Origin: Nocardioides okcheonensis
GTDB taxonomy: Bacteria; Actinomycetota; Actinomycetes; Propionibacteriales; Nocardioidaceae
Length of the DNA stretch: 64,000 nucleotides
Direction: 5' to 3'
NCBI RefSeq assembly: GCF_020991065.1
Contig: NZ_CP087710.1
Location: 4,340,001-4,404,000, forward strand
Shown here: piece after piece, positions 1 to 10,205 of the stretch
Numbering within the stretch: position 1 is the first letter of the stretch
Layout: each line of letters starts with the position of its first letter
The notes under the pieces: model-generated
Database searches by the model: none
What the model saw: only the letters and a program-made list of their open reading frames with translations
Told to the model about the DNA's origin: nothing
Translations under genes and position numbers: made by a program

Positions 1-572
1 CCGGTGCCGACGACCAGCGCGTCGGAGTCGCGGTCGAGCAGCAGCCGGCAGCCGCCGTGCCGACCGGACGACGAGGGGAGCCCGGTGAGCACGGTCCGCT
101 GGTGGCTGAGCCGCTTCCACCTCGCGTCGGCGCGCCAGCGGGTGACCTGGACGTGGTTGCCGCCCTCGGTGCTGCCGTGGCAGGCCCACACGGTGCGTCG
201 CGCCGGGTCGACCGCCAGCGACATCAGGCCGGTCTCGCCGGAGACCCACACCAGCCGCGACAGGTCGGCCAGGGTGCGCCGCTTGCCGTTGCGCACCACG
301 CTGATCCGGGCCCGGTCGCGCTCGGAGACCAGGAGCCGGCCGCCGGGGGCCTGCTGGACGTCCCACGGGTGGTCGAGGCGGCGTACGACGGTGCGCACGC
401 GCAGCGCGGGCACCCTCGCGTGGGCCGCCACGGCGGGCGCCGCGGCGCTCGTCCCGGCCGTCCGAGTCGTCGAGGCGGCCGGACCGGTCGCGAGGGTGAG
501 GGCGCTGCCGACGAGGACGGCGACGAGGCCGGGGACGGCGAGGGCGGGGACGGTGGGCGTGCGCGGCTGCAT
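1..572 (-). CDS. PQQ-dependent sugar dehydrogenase-like protein, N-terminal part (cut by window edge)
   Basis: The reading frame starts at ATG 572 and is still open at base 1, so only about 190 residues are visible. The start (MQPRTPTVPALAVPG...) is an export signal with a hydrophobic stretch at residues 10-30. It is followed by LDHPWDVQQAPGGRLLVSER, the usual first blade of the glucose/sorbosone dehydrogenase (GSDH) beta-propeller family, and by a GLMSLAVDP segment. Members are secreted or lipid-anchored quinoprotein sugar oxidases, but the PQQ and calcium ligands lie beyond the window. A TAGCGT hexamer 7 bases before the ATG suggests a leaderless transcript. Substrate unknown. Confidence 0.75.
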   Translation of the reverse strand, partial: MQPRTPTVPALAVPGLVAVLVGSALTLATGPAASTTRTAGTSAAAPAVAAHARVPALRVRTVVRRLDHPWDVQQAPGGRLLVSERDRARISVVRNGKRRTLADLSRLVWVSGETGLMSLAVDPARRTVWACHGSTEGGNHVQVTRWRADARWKRLSHQRTVLTGLPSSSGRHGGCRLLLDRDSDALVVGT

Positions 573-639
573 CTGCCGCACGCTACGCCCGGCGCGCGCC
601 CCCGGCCAGCACCCGCGACCCGTGCTCAGGTGCGTGACG

Positions 640-2592
640 TCACGGCCAGCTGTCGGGCCAGGCGTCGCTGAACCGCCGTCCGAGGTCCTCGGCTCCGGAC
701 CGCACGCCGTCGACGACCTGACCCGCGCCGTCGACGACACGGCCCGCGCCGTCGACGACGGCGTCGCGCACGCCCTCCAGCGGCTCGACGACGTAGTTCT
801 CGACGGCCTGCTGCGCCTGGTAGGACGCCTCGCTCCCGGCGAAGTCGTAGAGCCGGTCGTGGGCCGGGGTGTCGCGGCCGGGCACGAGGTCCACCTGGTC
901 GTCGCGGTCGATGACGACGTTGGTGATGTTCTCCAGCGACGCCGTGTCGACGTCGAGGTAGCTGGTGTGGCGGTCGAGGATCGCTCCGCCGTCCTGGAGG
1001 TGGAACGGCGTGTCGGTGCCGTCCGAGGAGGTGTCGAAGCGGTGGGCGCCGAACCCTGCCTGGCTGGGGTCGTCGCCGAGGCCGAGGTTGCCGAGGTGGA
1101 CGGTGTCGCCGCCGATGCGGACCGGCACGTCGACGGAGATCTCCCCGCCCAGCCAGGTGACGAAGTCGTTCTCGCGCGACCCGACGAACACCTCGCCCTC
1201 CGGCGCGTGGAGGCCGGACACGTCGTGCACCCCGCCACCGGCGCCGGGACTGCCGATGAGCACCAGGGAGTCCTCGTCGAGGCCGTCGGCGGCGGCGTGA
1301 GCGGCGGTGGTGGAGCCGTAGCTGTGGCCGATCACCGTGAGGTGGGACTGCCCGGTGGGGCTGTCGCCGTCGTAGGTGGCTCGCAGGCCGTCGACGAAGT
1401 CGCTGAGCAGGTGGCCGCCGTTCTCGGCGAGGTCCTCGCGGGTGACCCCGGCGATGTCACCGAGCTCGGCGGTGATGCCCTCCGCGGCGCTGGGGGCGTC
1501 GTAGCCCATCCAGGCGATCGCGGCGATGTCCTCGCCCTTGTCGTGGGCGCTCATGAACAGGTTGAGCGCGTCCTGGCCCTGCGAGCCCATCTTGGTCATG
1601 TCGTTGGTGAGTCCGGGGACGATCACGGCGGTGTCGTCGGCGGTGTCGGGGTCGCCGTAGCTGACCGCCGCCGCGCCGTCGCCGTCGAAGGCGTGGGGCA
1701 GGTAGACCATGAGGTTGGTGTCGACCGGGGTGCCGGCGAGCTCTCCGAGGGCGAGCGCGTCCCGCGTCGCCACCACCCGCTCCAGCCACGCCCGCTCCTG
1801 ATCGGTGAGGGAGCCGTCGGCCTGCCGCTGGCGCAGGTACTCCTCGTCGCGGTCGATCGTCGCGCGGTTGGCCTCGTCCCGGTCACCGGTGGGGATGCCG
1901 TTGGTGTTGCCGACGAGCTCGGGGAACGCGATCGCGAGCGCGGCGCGCTGGGCGTCGGTGAGGGAGAGCCACCAGTCGTTGACCGACCGGGGGTCGGCCT
2001 GCGACGCGAGCTGGCGGCGCAGGCCGTCGACGTCGACGCGCGTCGAGTCGTCGCGCGCGTCCCTGCCCTCGGAGGTCGTGTCGAGCGACGCGAGGACCGC
2101 GATCACGCGGTCCTCGTCGGCGCGGACCCGCTCGAGCCAGGCCTCGCGGTCGGCGACGATCCGGTCGTGCCGGCGCAGCAGCGCCGCGGCCTCGTCCAGC
2201 AGTGCGTCGGCCTGGTCGGCCGGTGCGCCGTCGGCGCGCGACCACAGCGACTCGCGGTCGCGGTTGAAGGCGACGCGCTCGTCGTCGAGCCGGTCGAGCT
2301 CGGCGCGCCGCGTGGCCATCTGGTCGAGGTACGCCTCCACGGCGGTGACGGCCTTCTCCAGCGCGGCGACGGCGGCGTCGGCGCGGCGTCCCATCGCGGT
2401 CATGGCGTGACCGGCGGCGTCGGCGGCGTTGCCGGTCCACCCGGCGGGCACGCCGTGGGCGGACATCCAGGAGGTCACGTCGGAGGTCGCGACGGCGGCG
2501 GCGCGCAGGTCGGTCGCCACGGCCGCGGCCGAGGGGCGTACGTCGGGCTCGGGCCACTCGGGGATCGGGGCAGGGACCTGGATGGTGGTCAT
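640..2592 (-). CDS. DUF1023 alpha/beta hydrolase with WXG-like N-terminus
   Basis: This 650-aa protein has a helical N-terminal part with a WxG turn (GWTGN, residues 51-55) and a long coiled region at about 70-170. A DUF1023 (Abhydrolase_8) domain follows, recognisable from FPELVGNTNGIPTGDRDEAN (about 223-242), the VPGL strand (325-328) and the nucleophile elbow GHSYGS with Ser424. DUF1023 proteins are predicted serine hydrolases often found beside WXG100 proteins of ESX/type VII secretion. The start at 2592 overlaps the stop of the upstream WXG-like gene by 4 bases (ATGA), so the two are translationally coupled. Role inferred: a secreted or secretion-linked hydrolase. No toxin activity can be claimed from the sequence. 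Confidence 0.85.
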   Translation of the reverse strand: MTTIQVPAPIPEWPEPDVRPSAAAVATDLRAAAVATSDVTSWMSAHGVPAGWTGNAADAAGHAMTAMGRRADAAVAALEKAVTAVEAYLDQMATRRAELDRLDDERVAFNRDRESLWSRADGAPADQADALLDEAAALLRRHDRIVADREAWLERVRADEDRVIAVLASLDTTSEGRDARDDSTRVDVDGLRRQLASQADPRSVNDWWLSLTDAQRAALAIAFPELVGNTNGIPTGDRDEANRATIDRDEEYLRQRQADGSLTDQERAWLERVVATRDALALGELAGTPVDTNLMVYLPHAFDGDGAAAVSYGDPDTADDTAVIVPGLTNDMTKMGSQGQDALNLFMSAHDKGEDIAAIAWMGYDAPSAAEGITAELGDIAGVTREDLAENGGHLLSDFVDGLRATYDGDSPTGQSHLTVIGHSYGSTTAAHAAADGLDEDSLVLIGSPGAGGGVHDVSGLHAPEGEVFVGSRENDFVTWLGGEISVDVPVRIGGDTVHLGNLGLGDDPSQAGFGAHRFDTSSDGTDTPFHLQDGGAILDRHTSYLDVDTASLENITNVVIDRDDQVDLVPGRDTPAHDRLYDFAGSEASYQAQQAVENYVVEPLEGVRDAVVDGAGRVVDGAGQVVDGVRSGAEDLGRRFSDAWPDSWP

Positions 2593-2885
2593 CGGTCCGC
2601 CCACGGCACGAGGTCCTGCAGGTCGGTAGACGCCTGCTGGTCGGTGGCGAAGAAGTCGAGCCGCACGGCCGAGAGCGCCTGGGAGTGGTGGCCGGCGGCG
2701 CGCTCCATGGCGTCGATCTCGGTGCGCCACGTCTCGACGAAGCGGGTCGCCGCGGCGGCCACGCGGGGTCCGAGCTCGGAGACCTCGGCCTGGGCGAGGT
2801 TGCGGCTGGCGGAGTGGAGCACGTCGGCCTGCTCGTCCCAGTCGCGCGCGGCCTGGAGGATGACGGGGTAGGGGACCTGGGTCAC
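2589..2885 (-). CDS. WXG100-like small helical protein
   Basis: A 98-aa protein predicted to be almost all helix (RDWDEQADVLHSASRNLAQA ... FVETWRTEIDAMERAAGHHS), with the size and two-helix look of ESX WXG100 partners, although a strict W-x-G turn is not present. It overlaps the genes on both sides by 4 bases (ATGA at 2882-2885 and 2589-2592), so three genes form one coupled unit ending in a DUF1023 hydrolase. It is probably the chaperone or targeting partner of that hydrolase (inference from family context). No ESX ATPase or membrane component is in the window. Confidence 0.65.
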   Translation of the reverse strand: MTQVPYPVILQAARDWDEQADVLHSASRNLAQAEVSELGPRVAAAATRFVETWRTEIDAMERAAGHHSQALSAVRLDFFATDQQASTDLQDLVPWADR

Positions 2886-3379
2886 GACCGGTCACCGTCC
2901 TCGGACCACGCCGCGTCGGCGACCGGGCGCGAGGTGAGGACGAGCTCGACGCCGCCCTCGACGACGCGGGCCACGAGGCGGTGACCGTCGCGGAACGCCT
3001 CGAGCGTGGGCCTCTCCTGCCGCTCCAGCGGCGCCGCCCGCCAGCCCAGGTCGAGGAGCGCCTGGCCCACGCGCCGCAGCTCGGGGACCTCCCGCCCGGG
3101 CGCCGGGAAGGACGTCGCCACCGTGAGGTGCTGCTGCGCGGCCTCCTCGTGGTGCTTCCAGAAGCGGACAGCCACGGGGAGGTCCGTGCCCAGGGCGACG
3201 CCGAGCACCCGCAGCGCCTCGAGCGCGTCGTCGGCCACGGCCTCCGGGTCGCCGGTCCAGGCGTCGGCGTCGGCCGGACGCACCCGCGTCGGTGGGAGCA
3301 GGACGACGTCGACGTCGGGGTGCCGCTCGCGCAGGACCCGGAAGAACGGGTCCGCGGCGGCGGGATCAGCAGCAGCCAT
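2882..3379 (-). CDS. Hypothetical protein, first gene of the WXG/DUF1023 unit
   Basis: A 165-aa soluble protein with no signal peptide or membrane segment. I do not recognise the family. It has a mixed alpha/beta look (VDVVLLPPTRVRP, LPVAVRFWKHHEEAAQQHLT, ending GGVELVLTSRPVADAAW). The C-terminal part resembles the small alpha/beta proteins (EspG- or chaperone-like) that often open WXG clusters, but that is only a guess. It is coupled to the next gene by an ATGA overlap at 2882-2885. Third-position GC and codon use match the core genes. Confidence 0.6.
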   Translation of the reverse strand: MAAADPAAADPFFRVLRERHPDVDVVLLPPTRVRPADADAWTGDPEAVADDALEALRVLGVALGTDLPVAVRFWKHHEEAAQQHLTVATSFPAPGREVPELRRVGQALLDLGWRAAPLERQERPTLEAFRDGHRLVARVVEGGVELVLTSRPVADAAWSEDGDRS

Positions 3380-3466
3380 GCAGGCACCATGCCCCGCCTG
3401 CGGCGGGGGAAACCTCCGCGACGCCGTCCTGTGGGCGGTCCGGCGGGAGGCCGGGGACGCGACGGC

Positions 3467-3976
3467 TCAGAGGTCGCCGGAGAGGTCGACCGTGCCCCGC
3501 AGCCGCGCCTCGTCGGTGTCGGCGTCGGAGAACGCGACGCACGGCGCGGTGAGGGTCAGGCGCCACTCGACGCCGTCGTCGGTGCGACGTCCGCGCTGGA
3601 CGAGGAGGTCGAGGCCCTCGCGGGTGGCGCCGACGCTGGTCTCCTCGACGGTGTCCGTGAGCTCCCAGCCCGCGTCGGCCAGCTCGCTGCGCAGCGCGTC
3701 GGTGCCCCCGCCCCACGACGCTGCGTCGCCGGTCACGCCGCCGGTGACGACGTACTCGAACGTGTGGTTGCCCAGGTCGCACGACAGGTGCCGGCCGCCG
3801 AACGTGCCGGTCGCGGCGCCGAGCGCCGAGGCCATCGCCGGCTTCGCGGACTGCAGCGCGTCGAGACCGGCCTGCTCCTGCGTCGCCGGGTCGCTCAGCT
3901 CGCGCCCCGCCCGCCCATCGCCCCCGCTGCACGCCGTCAGCAGCACCATGACCACCATCGCCCCCAGGATCCGCAT
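3467..3976 (-). CDS. Putative lipoprotein
   Basis: A 169-aa protein with a short lipoprotein signal: hydrophobic MVVMVLLTACSGG with Cys at about residue 16 in an LTAC lipobox, so it should be lipid-anchored outside the membrane. The mature part is acidic and unrecognised. It contains several cysteines (LSCDLGN, APCVAF) that could form disulfides. A TAGGCT hexamer lies 7 bases before the ATG, which supports this start and a leaderless mRNA. No operon partner is clear: the neighbour at 3379 starts 87 bases downstream. Confidence 0.65.
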   Translation of the reverse strand: MRILGAMVVMVLLTACSGGDGRAGRELSDPATQEQAGLDALQSAKPAMASALGAATGTFGGRHLSCDLGNHTFEYVVTGGVTGDAASWGGGTDALRSELADAGWELTDTVEETSVGATREGLDLLVQRGRRTDDGVEWRLTLTAPCVAFSDADTDEARLRGTVDLSGDL

Positions 3977-4012
3977 GCTCCCGAGCCTAGGGCCTCCCTC
4001 CGACGCGCCGGA

Positions 4013-4903
4013 TCAGGTGAGCGGCAGCGCGCGCGCCACCATCGTGCTGCGGCGGGTGGTGGCGTAGCCCAGCCGGGTGTTGAGGGTCCGCATCGCGGCG
4101 TTGCCGTCCTGCGTCCAGGTGTAGACCTCGGCGATGCCGTGCTCGGCGGCCCAGTGCAGGGCGAGGAGCTTGAGGTGGATCGCGAGCCCGCGCCCGCGCC
4201 AGTCGCGGCGTACGGCCGTGAGGGCGTTCTCGGCGCGGTCCGTCACGTCGGTGTCGACCTCGAGGCCCGCGCAGCCGACCACCTCGCCGTCGTGGAGGGC
4301 GAGGAACATCGGGTCGCCGAGCCACGACGTCGCCCACCGGTCGGGCGTGACGTCGAGCGCCGTCGACAGCGCGAAGTCGCCCGTCGCCTCGCGGCCGAAG
4401 CGGTCGTACGACGCCTCCCACAGGCCGGGCCGCTCGCTCGCGAGCACCACCTCGACGCCCTCCGGCGCGTCCGGCACGGGCGGCAGGTCCACGACCGCGC
4501 GGGTCTGCTCGACCTCGTGGTCGGTGTCCTCGAAGCCGAGGCAGTGGGCGAAGGCCAGCGAGTCGTCGTCGTCGACGGTGGCGCGGACCCTCATCAGGTC
4601 GTGGGCCTCGAGGTGGTGCGCGAGCCGCTCGAGGAGGGCGGTGCCGATCCGCCGGCGCCGGTAGCCCGGGAGCACCCGCGGCGCCACCGACCCGGTGCCG
4701 GCGGAGTCGGACAGGTCGGCGAGTCCCGACCCCACCACCACACCGTCCTCCCGGGCGACGAGCATCAGCCGGGTCGCGCGCTCGTCCTGCCGGCGCAGCT
4801 CGTCGGCCGGGTCGCAGCGCTCGTAGGGCAGGACGGCGAGGCGGACCGAGCGCCACGCCTCGTAGTCGGCGTCCGTGCGGCACGCCGTGATCTCGAGGGG
4901 CAT
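4013..4903 (-). CDS. GNAT N-acetyltransferase, probably two-domain
   Basis: A 296-aa protein. The N-terminal half carries a GNAT acetyl-CoA binding motif (VLPGYRRRRIGTALLERLAH; the R/Q-x-x-G-x-G/A motif is RRRIGT). The C-terminal half repeats the fold (TAVRRDWRGRGLAIHLKLLA with RGRGLA, followed by TWTQDGNAAMRTLNTRLGY, typical of motif B). Tandem GNAT proteins of this length are common in actinobacteria. The acceptor substrate is unknown. The gene is divergent from nadE with 67 bases between the starts. A GAGGGT hexamer 6 bases before the ATG, or the purine-rich GGAGAGG, could serve initiation. Confidence 0.8.
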   Translation of the reverse strand: MPLEITACRTDADYEAWRSVRLAVLPYERCDPADELRRQDERATRLMLVAREDGVVVGSGLADLSDSAGTGSVAPRVLPGYRRRRIGTALLERLAHHLEAHDLMRVRATVDDDDSLAFAHCLGFEDTDHEVEQTRAVVDLPPVPDAPEGVEVVLASERPGLWEASYDRFGREATGDFALSTALDVTPDRWATSWLGDPMFLALHDGEVVGCAGLEVDTDVTDRAENALTAVRRDWRGRGLAIHLKLLALHWAAEHGIAEVYTWTQDGNAAMRTLNTRLGYATTRRSTMVARALPLT

Positions 4904-4958
4904 GGGTGCACCCTCTCCGTCCCGCGCGGGGTAGTCCAGCGAGATTCGGCCGCTTCCC

Positions 4959-4964
4959 TAGAGT
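4959..4964 (+). promoter_or_regulatory. -10 element of nadE (leaderless start)
   Basis: TAGAGT ends 6 bases before the GTG at 4971, so a transcript would begin at or within a base of the start codon. There is no Shine-Dalgarno sequence. This supports GTG 4971 as the true start. Confidence 0.55.
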
Positions 4965-4970
4965 GAGCGC

Positions 4971-7000
<2,030 letters not shown>

Positions 7001-7013
<13 letters not shown>

Positions 7014-7059
7014 GGCCCGAGCTTCTGAGGCCGAGCGCCTCGGGCCCGACCTCCTGAGG
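7001..7059. repeat. Tandem ~15-bp repeats overlapping the nadE stop
   Basis: Four imperfect units (15, 15, 14 and 15 bases) of the pattern CCCGAGCTCCTGAGG run from 7001 to 7059. The first unit contains the nadE stop codon (7011-7013). Confidence 0.8.
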
Positions 7060-7063
7060 CCCG

Positions 7064-7198
7064 AGCGGTGCGTGAGGGGGATTCCCAGCCCTCGGAATCC
7101 TCCTCACTCACCGCTGGCGGGCGTGTCGGCGTACGCCACGCCGGTGAGCGGTGCGTGACGGGGATTCCTGGACCGGCAAATCCCCCTCACTCACCGCT
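7064..7198. repeat. Two consecutive long hairpins built from one 22-bp element
   Basis: Arms 7064-7085 and 7094-7115 pair in 20 of 22 positions. Arms 7147-7168 and 7177-7198 pair in about 18 of 22. The left arms of both hairpins are near-identical (AGCGGTGCGTGA then G/C-rich, then ATTCC), so four copies of one element make two stem-loops. No T-tract. The elements fill most of the 304-base gap 7014-7317 and probably terminate nadE transcription. Confidence 0.75.
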
Positions 7199-7217
7199 CA
7201 GGAGGGCGAGTCGGACG

Positions 7218-7257
7218 CCTTAGCCCGGCCTTAGCGGTCGGCTGGAGCGCGGTTAGC
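7218..7257. promoter_or_regulatory. Direct repeats CCTTAGC, 11-bp period, upstream of the secreted pair
   Basis: CCTTAGC occurs at 7218-7224 and again at 7229-7235, exactly one 11-bp step later. GGTTAGC follows at 7251-7257, two further steps away. An 11-bp direct repeat is the usual footprint of an OmpR-family dimer. The same element lies before the response regulator gene at 10206-10223. Inferred to be the binding site of that regulator. Confidence 0.5.
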
Positions 7258-7317
7258 CGCGCTCGTACGAACCTCCTTCCATGACGCCGACCGGCGTCGA
7301 GGACACAGGAGGACATC

Positions 7318-7701
7318 GTGGCGAAGAAGGCAGTCATCGGCGGGGTCGCAGCGGCCGCGGTCGTGGTCGGGCTCGGGACCTGGTGGGTCGTCGACGACCG
7401 CGCCGAGGCCCAGGCGACCGAGCGCGGCACCTGCGGTGGCGCGACCTGGGAGCTGAGCGCGGAGGACGAGGACGGCGGGACCGAGGTCAGCGCCGAGCTC
7501 CAGTCGGCCGGCCCCGGCGAGGCCTGGCAGGTCGAGCTCGTGCGCGGCGACACCGCGCTGCTCACCGGCGAGCGCACCACCGACGAGGACGGCGAGATCG
7601 ACGTCGACGCCTTCGCCTCCGGCGCCCCCGGTGACGCGACCTACGCCGTCACCTTCACCCCCGCTGAGGGCGAGCCCTGCACGGCGACCCTCGGTTCCTG
7701 A
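7318..7701 (+). CDS. Small exported/anchored protein, paralogue of the next gene
   Basis: A 127-aa protein starting at GTG 7318, 6 bases after a strong AGGAGG. Residues 5-24 are a hydrophobic export or anchor segment (VIGGVAAAAVVVGLGTWWVV). The rest is acidic and beta-rich with two cysteines (RGTCGGATWEL and GEPCTATL) that probably form a disulfide. It shares RGTC-GAT-EL, a central W and DEDGEIDVDAF with the following protein, so the pair arose by tandem duplication. Family not recognised. Direct repeats upstream and the two-component system nearby suggest it is a target or signal of that system. Confidence 0.75.
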   Translation: MAKKAVIGGVAAAAVVVGLGTWWVVDDRAEAQATERGTCGGATWELSAEDEDGGTEVSAELQSAGPGEAWQVELVRGDTALLTGERTTDEDGEIDVDAFASGAPGDATYAVTFTPAEGEPCTATLGS

Positions 7702-7756
7702 CGCACCGCACCCCATCCCGAGACCCCCGCACCACCCCCACCCTGAGGAGAGACCC

Positions 7757-8134
7757 ATGAAGAAGACGCTCATCGCCGGCACCGCCGTGCTCGCCACCGC
7801 CGCCGGCAGCGCCGTCGCCCTCGCCGCCCCGGCCAGCGCGGACGTCGAGCGCCGCGGCACCTGCGCCGGCGCGACCTACGAGCTCAACGTCGACCGCGAG
7901 CGCGGCGGCTGGGACGTCGACGCCGACATCGAGGGCGCCCGCGCCTTCAGCGACTGGAAGGTCACCATCCGCCACGACGGCAAGGTCGCCGTGTCGCGGA
8001 CCCTGACGGCCGACGACGAGGGCGAGCTCGACCTCGACGCCTTCCGCCGCAACACCGCCGGCAAGGACGTCTTCAAGCTCACCGTGACGCCGGCCGGTGG
8101 CTCGTCCTGCTCCACGAAGGTCACCGTGCGCTGA
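7757..8134 (+). CDS. Small secreted protein, paralogue of the previous gene
   Basis: A 125-aa protein starting at ATG 7757, preceded by GAGGAGAG. It has a classical signal peptide (KKTLIAGTAVLATAAGSAVA then LAAPASA, cleavage near residue 28). The mature part repeats the architecture of its neighbour: RRGTCAGATYELNVD, W, DDEGELDLDAF, and a C-terminal Cys (SSCSTKVTV). There are 55 bases between the two genes, so they are probably cotranscribed. Family unknown; a small extracellular beta-sandwich with one disulfide is a fair guess. It converges on the histidine kinase gene. Confidence 0.75.
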   Translation: MKKTLIAGTAVLATAAGSAVALAAPASADVERRGTCAGATYELNVDRERGGWDVDADIEGARAFSDWKVTIRHDGKVAVSRTLTADDEGELDLDAFRRNTAGKDVFKLTVTPAGGSSCSTKVTVR

Positions 8135-8149
8135 GCCGCAGCCACGGGC

Positions 8150-8197
8150 AGGAGCCCGGGTCAGCCCGTCCGCAAGGTGACGGCGACCCGGGCTCCT
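8150..8197. terminator. Bidirectional hairpin between convergent genes
   Basis: Perfect 13-bp arms at 8150-8162 and 8185-8197 (AGGAGCCCGGGTC and its complement) with a 22-base loop, overlapping the last codons of the histidine kinase gene. No T-tract. Confidence 0.45.
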
Positions 8198-9462
8198 CCC
8201 ATGTCCGAGGGGCCGGCGACCAGCGCACCGCCGGAGTCCTCGGCGGTGCGCGCCGCGATCGACAGCCCGAGCCCGGTGGAGCCGGCGCCGCTCGCGCCGC
8301 GGCCGGTGACGTCGAGGTCGGGGGGAAGCCCCGGGCCGGCGTCCTCCACGACCAGCTCGACCCGGTCGTCGGCGGCGCCGAGCGTGACCCGCACCGTGGC
8401 GTCGTCGGGCGTGTGTGAGAAGACGTTGTCGAGCAGCACGTCGACCAGCGCCTCGAGGTCGGCACGGCTCGCGCGCAGCAACGGCCCGGCGTCGGCGAGG
8501 TCGGTCTCCCACGGCCGGCCGAGGTCCTCGGCGAGCGGCGCCCAGTGGCGTACGCGCTCGGCGAGCACCGCGACGGCGTCGGTGCGCGGGTCGAGCCCCT
8601 CACGCTCCGAGCGTCGCGCCTCCCGGACGATCTCGTCGACCGTGGCCTGCAGGGCGTCGAGGTCGCCGCCTAGCCGTTCGCGCAGGTCGTCGTCGCGGAC
8701 CGACTCGACCCGCAGGCGCAGCGCCGTGACGGGCGTGCGGAGCCGGTGGGACAGGTCGGCGACGTTCTCGCGCTCGCGCGCCAGCAGCAGCTGGATCCGG
8801 CCGACGAGCCGGTCGATCGCGCCGCCCAGCTCGCGCACCTCGACCGGACCGGACGCGTCCGGCACGGGCGCGATCGACCCGGTGGTCCCGAGGGTCTGGG
8901 TGTGCTCGGCCAGCCGCCGGATCGGCTGGACGAACGAGCGCCCCAGCCGGTCGACGACGACCAGCGAGCCGGCCAGCAGGGTGAGGCCGAGCAGCGCGAG
9001 CAGGCCCCACGCCACGCCGACCGACGAGGTGATGCCGGGCTCCTCGACGACGACCCGGATCACCGGCGTCTGCGCGGGGAGCGCTGAGGAGCCGCCGCGG
9101 GAGACCGGGACGAGGATCTGCGAGCCGCCGGGCACGTCGTCGACGCGGGCCCGCCCGGTGTTGCGGGCGTCGAGGACCCGGTCGTCCTCGCCCTGGTCGG
9201 GCCCGACGTCGGCGCCTGAGGGGTAGAGCACGGTGACCCGGGTGGGGGAGTCGCCGGCGTTGAGCCGGTCGAGGTAGACCGACACCGAGCCGCGGTCGTC
9301 GTAGCGCGAGACCACCGTCTCCACGGCCTGCACCTCCAGCGCGGCCCGGGCCAGCCGGTCCTCGAGGGCATAGCTGCGCACCAGGATCGCCATCGGCACC
9401 AGCATCGCCAGCAGGACCATCGAGATCGCGGCACCGGCGGTGACCAGCAGGCTGCGGCGCAC
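8161..9462 (-). CDS. Sensor histidine kinase
   Basis: A 433-aa membrane kinase from the preferred GTG 9462. The N-terminal segment LLVTAGAAISMVLLAMLVPM and a second membrane span (about 150-175, WGLLALLGLTLLAGSLVVV) enclose an extracytoplasmic sensor of about 120 residues. A HAMP-like linker, the H-box (DLSHRLRTPVTALRL), an N-box (DVLLDNVFSH), G1 (VEDAGPGLPPD) and G2 (GSTGLGLSIA) follow. GTG 9462 starts one base after the regulator's stop; a further upstream GTG at 9516 would overlap that gene by 53 bases and is less likely. It pairs with the OmpR-type regulator. The signal is unknown, but the adjacent small secreted proteins are obvious candidates. Confidence 0.9.
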   Translation of the reverse strand: MRRSLLVTAGAAISMVLLAMLVPMAILVRSYALEDRLARAALEVQAVETVVSRYDDRGSVSVYLDRLNAGDSPTRVTVLYPSGADVGPDQGEDDRVLDARNTGRARVDDVPGGSQILVPVSRGGSSALPAQTPVIRVVVEEPGITSSVGVAWGLLALLGLTLLAGSLVVVDRLGRSFVQPIRRLAEHTQTLGTTGSIAPVPDASGPVEVRELGGAIDRLVGRIQLLLARERENVADLSHRLRTPVTALRLRVESVRDDDLRERLGGDLDALQATVDEIVREARRSEREGLDPRTDAVAVLAERVRHWAPLAEDLGRPWETDLADAGPLLRASRADLEALVDVLLDNVFSHTPDDATVRVTLGAADDRVELVVEDAGPGLPPDLDVTGRGASGAGSTGLGLSIAARTAEDSGGALVAGPSDMGGARVAVTLRTG

Positions 9463-9463
9463 C

Positions 9464-10168
9464 TCAGCCGCCCCGCGGGTCCGGGGGCTCGGGGGCCGCG
9501 AGGCGTACGCCGACACCGCGCACCGTGGTCAGGTAGCGCGGCTCCGCGGCCGTCTCGCCGAGCTTGCGGCGCAGCCACGACAGGTGCACGTCGACGGTCT
9601 TGTCCGACCCGCCCCAGGGCTGGCGCCACACCTCGACCAGCAGGTCGCGCTTGGTGACCACCTCGCCCGGCCGCTCGGCGAGGTGGGCGAGCAGGTCGAA
9701 CTCCCGGGGTGTCAGGTCGACCTCCGCGCCGTCGAGGTGGACCCGGCGACCGGCCACGTCGAGCGAGAGGCCACCGACGGTGAGGGTGGTCGGCCGCTGC
9801 CGCCCGGCCTCCACCCTGCGCAGCACCGCGCGCACGCGCGCGTCGAGCTGGGCGGAGGTGAAGGGCTTGACGACGTAGTCGTCGGCACCGGCGTCGAGCG
9901 CGCCGACCAGCGACGGGTCGTCGTCGCGGGCACTGGCGATGATGACCGGCACCTGGCTGACGCCGCGCAGCATCGAGAGCACCTGGGTGCCGTCGACGTC
10001 GGGCAGGCCCAGGTCGAGCACGACGAGGTCGGGGGAGGAGTCGACGGCGAGCTGCAGGCCGGCCATCCCGCTCGGCGCGGAGGTCACGGTGTGCCCGCAC
10101 TCGCGCAGGCCCTTGACCAGCAACGGCCGGATCCGGTCGTCGTCCTCGATGATCAGCACCTCGGCCAC
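9464..10168 (-). CDS. OmpR-family response regulator
   Basis: A 234-aa protein. The receiver domain has the acidic pair (IEDDD), phospho-acceptor Asp52 (VVLDLGLPDVDG) and the conserved Lys (DYVVKPF). It is followed by a winged-helix DNA-binding domain (LTPREFDLLAHLAERPGEVV ... VDVHLSWLRRKLGE ... YLTTVRGVGVRL). It is first in the operon with the histidine kinase. GTG 10168 is preceded by TAGGTT at 6 bases, so the mRNA looks leaderless. The direct repeat at 10206-10223 sits at the -35 region of this promoter, consistent with autoregulation, and matches the sites upstream of the small secreted proteins. Confidence 0.93.
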   Translation of the reverse strand: MAEVLIIEDDDRIRPLLVKGLRECGHTVTSAPSGMAGLQLAVDSSPDLVVLDLGLPDVDGTQVLSMLRGVSQVPVIIASARDDDPSLVGALDAGADDYVVKPFTSAQLDARVRAVLRRVEAGRQRPTTLTVGGLSLDVAGRRVHLDGAEVDLTPREFDLLAHLAERPGEVVTKRDLLVEVWRQPWGGSDKTVDVHLSWLRRKLGETAAEPRYLTTVRGVGVRLAAPEPPDPRGG

Positions 10169-10205
10169 GCCGAGAACCTACCGGTCGAACCACGCGCGGG
10201 GTCCG

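Noticed and set aside
9463..9516. A longer N-terminus for the histidine kinase from GTG 9516
   Set aside because: It would overlap the response regulator by 53 bases and adds a Pro/Arg-rich segment before the membrane span. GTG 9462 is more natural.
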